This document shows, one piece after another, positions 1-4,108 of a stretch of DNA of 5,269 nucleotides (the stretch's first letter is position 1; each line of letters starts with the position of its first letter). The stretch is taken from NCBI GenBank assembly GCA_016215735.1, contig JACRIA010000013.1, forward strand, positions 1 through 5,269, in the 5' to 3' direction. Under the pieces are notes generated by a model. That model saw nothing but the letters and a program-made list of their open reading frames with translations. It was not told the origin of the DNA and ran no database searches. A program made the position numbers and the translations under genes. This stretch comes from Candidatus Peregrinibacteria bacterium (lineage in GTDB: Bacteria > Patescibacteriota > Gracilibacteria > UBA1369 > UBA12463).

Positions 1-193
1 CCCGAGCATTTTTGCCATATAAGGCAAATTTTTCGTGAAGGATTTTGTCTGCTGATTTTTGCGCAGCCGCATTCGTGGCTGTTGTTTGATTTTTGTCTTC
101 GATTTTTGTGCTGACTGGCGCCGCGTTTTCCATAATTTTTTGATTAATGCTAATATTAATATTTTCGCTCCCCACAGCCGAAAAGTCCAGCAT
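1..193 (-). CDS. N-terminal part of an unrecognised protein, running off the left edge
   Basis: An open minus-strand frame from ATG at 193-191 to the window edge gives 64 residues with no stop. The translation looks protein-like: an Asn/Ile-rich start, then an Ala/Thr/Lys/Gln-rich linker (about residues 22-50), then the motif ILHEKFALYGKNAR at the visible end. From memory, similar K-F-x-x-Y-G-x-N-A-[RK] segments open a family of CPR hypothetical proteins, some ending in an HNH nuclease domain. That link is weak because nothing after the motif is visible. The start is uncertain. The frame stays open upstream to another ATG at 328-326, which would give 109 visible residues, and an internal ATG lies at 133-131. 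I prefer 193 because a candidate -10 lies just upstream and because a start at 328 would overlap the divergent plus-strand promoter. It is transcribed away from the pilT operon. Confidence 0.5.
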   Translation of the reverse strand, partial: MLDFSAVGSENINISINQKIMENAAPVSTKIEDKNQTTATNAAAQKSADKILHEKFALYGKNAR

Positions 194-217
194 TTTCGCA
201 AAAAATCTCTTGCAAAA

Positions 218-246
218 ATCATAGGTGAGTATATATTCACTAATAG
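218..246 (-). promoter_or_regulatory. Candidate promoter with embedded palindrome for the leftward gene
   Basis: Read on the minus strand, TATGAT (223-218) matches a sigma-70 -10 at 5 of 6 bases and lies about 25 nt upstream of the ATG at 193. The 17 nt before it hold the near-palindrome GTGAATATATACTCAC (240-225), with 14 of 16 positions symmetric. The hexamer at the -35 spacing, CTATTA, is poor. A palindrome in the spacer is a common place for a repressor operator, so regulation is possible, but this is AT-rich DNA and the call is weak. Confidence 0.25.
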
Positions 247-313
247 ATTGCTTGATAATGGCAAAGCAGGATTTTTCTGGCACAAGATATAACAGTCCCA
301 CTCCATTTAGCCC

Positions 314-342
314 TTGTCTATCTCGCATTTTTATGCTATAAT
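314..342 (+). promoter_or_regulatory. Sigma-70-type promoter of the pilT/pilin-like operon
   Basis: The -35 is TTGTCT (314-319), matching TTGACA at 4 of 6 positions. The spacer is exactly 17 nt. The -10 is a perfect TATAAT (337-342) preceded by TGC, an extended -10. Transcription should start near 349, giving a leader of about 100 nt that contains all three hairpin repeats before the ATG at 452. It is the only strong promoter-like site upstream of the six-gene operon. Start-site mapping would be needed to confirm it. Confidence 0.65.
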
Positions 343-350
343 TATTTGAT

Positions 351-438
351 AACACTCGCTCGCAGGGCGAATATATAAAACACTCGCCCCGAGTGCTCGG
401 GGCGAAAAAATATAACACTCGCCCGCAGGGCGAAAAAA
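351..438 (+). repeat. Three tandem hairpin repeats in the operon leader
   Basis: Three copies begin with AACACTCGC at 351, 379 and 414. Each holds an inverted repeat followed by an A/T-rich tail. Copy 1 pairs 356-361 with 365-370 around GCA, with one G-T pair. Copy 2 pairs 384-393 with 396-405 perfectly over 10 bp. Copy 3 pairs 419-424 with 428-433 over 6 bp around GCA. The 13 nt between consecutive hairpins is constant; the 28 versus 35 nt period comes only from the 7-nt longer hairpin in copy 2. Pairing is kept although arm length and sequence differ, which suggests the folded form matters. The tails are A-rich, not T-rich, so these are not ordinary plus-strand terminators. If the promoter at 314-342 is right, they form a structured 5' UTR ending about 18 nt before the pilT start. 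Confidence 0.8.
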
Positions 439-451
439 TAAAAACAAACAA

Positions 452-1498
452 ATGGCAACTCAGCTGGACAAAATTTTTCGGACTGCTGTCCAATACAAAG
501 CTTCAGACATATTCATCACAAGCGACTGCAAGCCGATACTTAGAATCAACGGCGATCTCGTCGTGATAGAAGAGCATCCTGTCATAACAAAAAAATTAGC
601 TGAGGAATATCTGCTTGAGATCATGACCGAAGATCAGAAAAAGATTTTCCAAAAAAGTCTTGATGTGGATTTTTCGATTGATATTGAAGATATTTCGCGC
701 TTTAGAGTTAACGTTTTCGTGCAGAGAAAAGGCATTGCCGCGGCTTTCCGCCTCATTCCCTCAACTGTTTACACGCTTGATGAACTCGGCCATCCTTCTC
801 AGCTCAAGAAAATTCCAAATTTCAAAAACGGCATTGTTATTATCACTGGCCCAGCAGGCAGCGGAAAATCAACAACATTGGCCGCGCTTATAAATGAGAT
901 TAATGAAAAATCCGCAAAGCATATAATCACGATTGAGGATCCGGTTGAATTTGTTTTTGAAAACAAAAAATCACTGATAGAACAAAGGGAAGTGGGCGCT
1001 CATACTCAAACTTTTCAGAAAGCGCTCAAGGCTGCGATGCGCGAAAGCGTGGATATTATAATGGTCGGTGAAATGCGCAATCTTGAAACAATCGAAATGG
1101 CTTTAAATGCAGCTGAAACAGGCCATCTTGTGCTCGCGACTCTGCACACAAGCGGCGCCGCAAAATCAGTAAATAGAATCATTGATGTGTTTCCGTCTGA
1201 TCAGCAAAATCAAATTAGAAATGTGCTGTCGGAAACTTTGCGCGCGGTTGTCTGGCAAAGTCTTCTCAAAACAAAAGATCGCAAAGGCCGCGTGGCTGCA
1301 ATGGAAATAATGTTCGTGAACAACGCCATACAAAACCTCATAAGAAAAGGCCAGACTCATCAGATTGTTTCTTCGCTCGAAACAGGCATTAGCGAAGGCA
1401 TGCAGACAATGAAAAAGGCTGTTCTGGATTTAATGCAGGCGGGCATTATCAGCGAAGAAGACGCGATCGCCAATATTCCGCCGGAATTTGAAGCGTAA
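452..1498 (+). CDS. pilT: PilT-family twitching/retraction ATPase
   Basis: A 348-residue member of the PilT/VirB11 secretion ATPase superfamily, of normal PilT length. PilT proteins are cytoplasmic hexamers that use ATP hydrolysis to drive type IV pilus retraction. Visible motifs are the N-terminal PAS-like domain with ASDIFIT (residues 18-24), Walker A GPAGSGKST (133-141), the Asp box IEDPVEF (161-167), Walker B DIIMVGEMR (201-209) and the His box ETGHLVLATLHT (222-233). The C-terminal GISEGMQTM (312-320) is also typical of PilT. Two departures are seen: the usual Asp after GEMR is Asn210, and the usual D-P-D before Walker B reads S-V-D. The ATG at 452 has only an A/C-rich leader before it and no Shine-Dalgarno. 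The stop is 2 nt before the next start, so this gene heads a six-gene operon. The partners are VirB2-like proteins rather than type IV pilins, so true pilus retraction is an inference. VirB11 was considered, but the N-terminal domain and C-terminal motifs fit PilT. Confidence 0.93.
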   Translation: MATQLDKIFRTAVQYKASDIFITSDCKPILRINGDLVVIEEHPVITKKLAEEYLLEIMTEDQKKIFQKSLDVDFSIDIEDISRFRVNVFVQRKGIAAAFRLIPSTVYTLDELGHPSQLKKIPNFKNGIVIITGPAGSGKSTTLAALINEINEKSAKHIITIEDPVEFVFENKKSLIEQREVGAHTQTFQKALKAAMRESVDIIMVGEMRNLETIEMALNAAETGHLVLATLHTSGAAKSVNRIIDVFPSDQQNQIRNVLSETLRAVVWQSLLKTKDRKGRVAAMEIMFVNNAIQNLIRKGQTHQIVSSLETGISEGMQTMKKAVLDLMQAGIISEEDAIANIPPEFEA

Positions 1499-1500
1499 AT

Positions 1501-1977
1501 ATGAAAAAAATAATTATATATTTCTTCGTTATATTTTTAGCGGCGGCACTTATGGCGCCGGCGCAAAATGCATATGCAGAAGTATTAGGGCAAGAAGGCG
1601 CTATCAAATCAGGAGAAACAAAGGTCGAAGGCGCAGAAAAAACCGACCAGCCTTTGCTGGATTATACTTTTAAGCTCGAAGATACCCTGAAGGCAGAAGG
1701 CCAAAAACAGGAATATCTATGGGGCAAGGAAGGAAAAGGCACAGGCAAATCTCCTGTTATCGCCTTAATTATGAAAATTATCAACATAATGATATATACA
1801 ATCGGATCCGCGGCGCTTGTTGTATTGGTGGTGTGCGGACTCTGGCTTGTGACATCGCACGGCGAACAGTCGCAGATTGAAAAAGGCAAAAAAATATTTT
1901 TGTACGCGCTTGTCGGACTGGGTTTTGCGCTTGGATCATATATAATCGTCACTTTTGTGCAATCGCTATTAACATGA
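1501..1977 (+). CDS. VirB2/TrbC-like pilin-like membrane protein, paralog 1
   Basis: A 158-residue secreted membrane protein, first of five paralogs. It has a Sec signal peptide (M-K-K start, hydrophobic core about 4-19, likely cleavage AYA|E after residue 26). A charged extracytoplasmic segment follows (about 27-84; Glu/Lys/Gly-rich, no Cys). Two helices lie at about 93-117 and 132-153, joined by a short loop SHGEQSQIEKGKK (119-131). By the positive-inside rule the Lys-rich loop is cytoplasmic and both mature ends lie outside, as in VirB2 and TrbC pilins. The plan resembles the type IV secretion pilin family common in CPR genomes. There is no type IV prepilin signal. It starts 2 nt after the pilT stop and its TGA overlaps the next ATG (ATGA), which suggests translational coupling. 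Subunit of a filament or membrane complex is inference. A generic two-helix membrane protein is the alternative. Confidence 0.85.
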   Translation: MKKIIIYFFVIFLAAALMAPAQNAYAEVLGQEGAIKSGETKVEGAEKTDQPLLDYTFKLEDTLKAEGQKQEYLWGKEGKGTGKSPVIALIMKIINIMIYTIGSAALVVLVVCGLWLVTSHGEQSQIEKGKKIFLYALVGLGFALGSYIIVTFVQSLLT

Positions 1978-2738
1978 AAAAAATAATTAAAATAATCGTC
2001 GTAATTTTGGTAATAAGCATGATGATATTGCCGCTTATTGCGAATGCGCAAGATACTGGAGGTAAGACACCGGTGACACCGCCGCCAGCGTCCGACACAA
2101 CAAAAACCGATGAGCAAAAAGCTGAAGAATTGATGAACGACACGAGCAAACAATGGGAGTGTCCGGCAGAAATAGACGCGCTCAAGGGGTTAAAGGAATG
2201 CATTGAACAGCGGATATGCGATGTGGATGGGAAAAATTGCAAAGGCACCGACGAAAGAACAAAGTATATAATAACGCCTCTCGAAGAATCCATTGCCGGA
2301 GAAAATGTAAAAGGCGATAAAAACGAAATAAGGCAGTGCACCCGCGTGATAATGGACGGGAACTGCAAATGGATAGGAGATTCGGCTAAAGCGCCTCCTG
2401 AAGCAAAATCTGCAACTTACACAAAAATAATAGACGGGATAAAATGTCCTTCTGGCGCTCTGCGCTGTGAAAGAGTAACCTATTTACTCGCGAAAACCGG
2501 CACTGGCGTAATCGAAATGTATGTCGGTCTCATTTACCGCTGGGCCGCGTCGCTTGCCGGAATAGTCTGTATTTTAATCATGATTGTGAGCGGCATCCAG
2601 ATTTCAGCCGCAGGCGAAGACACGCAGGGAGTCGAATCAGCAAAGAAAAGAATTTTCCAGTCGCTTACAGCGCTCGTAATATTATTTATGTCAGCGCTGA
2701 TCTTGTATATGATTAATCCTGATTTCTTCACATTATAA
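1974..2738 (+). CDS. VirB2/TrbC-like pilin-like protein with Cys-rich ectodomain, paralog 2
   Basis: At 254 residues this is the largest of the five paralogs. The signal peptide is about 1-25 with cleavage ANA|Q. A Thr/Pro-rich linker (about 27-46) follows, then an extracytoplasmic domain of some 130 residues with eight cysteines (63, 76, 82, 89, 122, 131, 158, 165). An even number outside the membrane suggests up to four disulfides. The C-terminus has the shared module: helix 1 at about 185-211, loop SAAGEDTQGVESAKKR (211-226), helix 2 at about 228-247. The none-to-one Cys content of the other paralogs makes this domain distinctive. It could be a tip, adhesin or cap subunit, but I recognise no named fold. 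The start overlaps the previous stop (ATGA). It ends 2 nt before paralog 3. The first 28 nt match the start of paralog 3 at 25 positions, pointing to tandem duplication. Confidence 0.85.
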   Translation: MKKIIKIIVVILVISMMILPLIANAQDTGGKTPVTPPPASDTTKTDEQKAEELMNDTSKQWECPAEIDALKGLKECIEQRICDVDGKNCKGTDERTKYIITPLEESIAGENVKGDKNEIRQCTRVIMDGNCKWIGDSAKAPPEAKSATYTKIIDGIKCPSGALRCERVTYLLAKTGTGVIEMYVGLIYRWAASLAGIVCILIMIVSGIQISAAGEDTQGVESAKKRIFQSLTALVILFMSALILYMINPDFFTL

Positions 2739-2740
2739 CT

Positions 2741-3157
2741 ATGGAAAAAATAATTAAAATCATTGTCGCTTTAAGTTTGATTCTGATGGCGCTCGACGCT
2801 GGGATAATGGCGCCGGCAACGCAGATGCAAGTTCAAATATCATTTGCGCAAGGCCTTTCTATACCAAAACCAGACACATTGCCTGGCCCATCCAAAGAAA
2901 CTCAGGAATCAGGAAAAGGCAAAGCTTACGCAGCTGAAACAGTACTGCCAAAAATCACAAAAGCTTTAATGGCATTCGCTGGAATATGTTCATTTCTATT
3001 TTTAGTAATCAGTGGAATAAGATTTATGCTGGCTTATGGAAATACAGAGGCGATTTCAGGAGCAAAAAGACAGGCGCAGTGGGCTGTAATCGGATTATTG
3101 ATTGCTATTTTAGGCTATGCGATAGTAGAAATCATAACAAGCGTAACTTTCACATGA
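2741..3157 (+). CDS. VirB2/TrbC-like pilin-like membrane protein, paralog 3
   Basis: The shortest paralog, 138 residues. The N-terminal signal is unusually long (about 36 residues, cleavage likely SFA|Q) and its hydrophobic core is broken by Asp19. The mature extracytoplasmic segment is only about 35 residues and rich in Pro, Ser, Gly and Lys. Helix 1 (about 74-97) and helix 2 (about 113-134) flank the loop AYGNTEAISGAKRQAQ (98-113), which keeps the family Gly and Ala-Lys-Arg pattern. The short ectodomain makes it the closest of the five to a minimal VirB2-type pilin. It begins 2 nt after paralog 2 and its TGA overlaps the ATG of paralog 4. Its opening codons nearly copy those of paralog 2. 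Function beyond membership of the array is not shown by the sequence. Confidence 0.85.
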   Translation: MEKIIKIIVALSLILMALDAGIMAPATQMQVQISFAQGLSIPKPDTLPGPSKETQESGKGKAYAAETVLPKITKALMAFAGICSFLFLVISGIRFMLAYGNTEAISGAKRQAQWAVIGLLIAILGYAIVEIITSVTFT

Positions 3158-3579
3158 AAAAAATATTGATATTAATGATTGTGGGAATAATTTTAACCGG
3201 GTGGATGATGCCTGCAATATCTTACGCGCAGGGACAACAGACGGTAAAACCCGCGGAATTATTCAAAGTAGAAACCAGCATAGGCGAGGGAAAGTCTCTT
3301 GGGAATTTGCAGGGGCTTCAAAAAACAACTGACGTCGGCGGCAAGGCTGAAGATTTCCCAAAATTCTATGCTGCTGTCACAAAAATTCTGCTTGGCGCGG
3401 CAAGCGTATTAGTTGTTGTCGGATTCTTTTCCGCGGGAGTTGTTTATTTATCAGCGCAGGGAAATGAAGAAACAATCAAAAAAGCGAAAAACATCCTGCT
3501 ATACACTTTGCTCGGCATTCTTATAATCGCCGCGGCGTACGGAATAACATATGGAATAGCACAACTCAAATTATCATGA
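3154..3579 (+). CDS. VirB2/TrbC-like pilin-like membrane protein, paralog 4
   Basis: A 141-residue protein of the same plan: signal peptide about 1-25 (cleavage SYA|Q), a soluble segment of about 48 residues, helix 1 at about 74-99, loop SAQGNEETIKKAKN (100-113), and helix 2 at about 114-135. The frame is open upstream to an ATG at 2986, but the start at 3154 is chosen. It gives a proper signal peptide, forms the ATGA overlap seen at the other junctions, and avoids 170 nt of overlap with paralog 3. The C-terminus ends only about six residues after helix 2. The gene overlaps the start of paralog 5 by the same 4-nt ATGA. Like the others it is best read as a candidate filament or membrane-complex subunit with both mature ends outside. 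Confidence 0.85.
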   Translation: MKKILILMIVGIILTGWMMPAISYAQGQQTVKPAELFKVETSIGEGKSLGNLQGLQKTTDVGGKAEDFPKFYAAVTKILLGAASVLVVVGFFSAGVVYLSAQGNEETIKKAKNILLYTLLGILIIAAAYGITYGIAQLKLS

Positions 3580-4088
3580 ACAAAATTAAAAAAATAATAA
3601 TTTGCCTTCCTATGATTCTGGTTTTATTCGGACTTTTGGCTCCAATAGCGCTCGCGCAGGTAAAAATCCCTAGCGAATACATAAAAGATATTGGAACTGT
3701 TCCGATGAAAGAGCTCGTACAAACAAAGGATACTGGAACAGACAGCAAACCAGCAGGAACAAGTTCAATCAATTACCTGCTCCAGAAAGTCGCGGACGGA
3801 TTGATATATATCGCCGCGCCGCTCGCTGTGCTATTTATTGTCCACGCAGGCGTTTCTTACGCAATGTCAACAGGCGACAACACAAAAATCGAAGCAGCTA
3901 AAAAAGAAATTATTTGGGCAGTTCTTGGCCTAGTAATAATATTGATCGCGTTTGTTATAATCAGAATGTTCCTTGGATTTTTCTTTAGTGTCGATGATAC
4001 AGCACAGCCGACGCCGCAAACAAATGTGATAGAACAATCAGGCGGACAAGAAGTGCCGCAGTCGGATTTTAACCCCAACACAGGCTGA
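3576..4088 (+). CDS. VirB2/TrbC-like pilin-like membrane protein with C-terminal tail, paralog 5
   Basis: A 170-residue protein and last gene of the operon. The signal peptide is about 1-27 (cleavage ALA|Q). A soluble segment of about 45 residues follows, then helix 1 (about 74-97), loop MSTGDNTKIEAAKKE (97-111) and helix 2 (about 112-136). Unlike its paralogs it continues with a 34-residue hydrophilic tail (137-170) rich in Gln, Pro, Asn and Ser, predicted to be outside the cell membrane and possibly disordered. Cys10 lies in the signal core, but the residues before it are Ile, so it is not a lipobox. The start overlaps the previous stop by ATGA. The tail suggests a special position or partner within the complex. 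This is inference. Confidence 0.85.
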   Translation: MNKIKKIIICLPMILVLFGLLAPIALAQVKIPSEYIKDIGTVPMKELVQTKDTGTDSKPAGTSSINYLLQKVADGLIYIAAPLAVLFIVHAGVSYAMSTGDNTKIEAAKKEIIWAVLGLVIILIAFVIIRMFLGFFFSVDDTAQPTPQTNVIEQSGGQEVPQSDFNPNTG

Positions 4089-4108
4089 CTTCATCGTGAG
4101 CGCGGATT

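Noticed and set aside
11..33. Hairpin TTTGCC/GGCAAA followed by five T
   Set aside because: It falls inside the coding frame for KFALYGKN of the leftward gene, and its 6-bp stem is short. Chance symmetry in coding DNA is likely.
59..292. Plus-strand 77-codon open frame
   Set aside because: It lies opposite a more protein-like minus frame, has no recognisable domain, and its composition (Arg/Cys/Phe-rich) looks like an antisense shadow.
384..410. Leader hairpin as a plus-strand intrinsic terminator
   Set aside because: The stem is strong, but it is followed by A-tracts rather than a T-run, and the minus-strand side has only a short T-run after GAGTG.
351..438. Leader repeats as a CRISPR array
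   Set aside because: Only three short units, with identical A/T-rich spacing instead of unique spacers, and the units are hairpins of different length.
1662..2368. Two minus-strand open frames opposite paralogs 1 and 2
   Set aside because: They are antisense to strongly supported genes and show low-complexity Ile/Ser/His-rich sequence without motifs.
2986..3153. Upstream in-frame extension of paralog 4
   Set aside because: The 56 extra residues overlap paralog 3 in another frame and look non-coding. The ATG at 3154 gives a clean signal peptide and the same ATGA junction as its neighbours.
3576..3620. Paralog 5 as a lipoprotein (Cys10)
   Set aside because: The residues before Cys10 are Ile-Ile-Ile, with no small residue at -1, and a good A-x-A signal peptidase I site follows.
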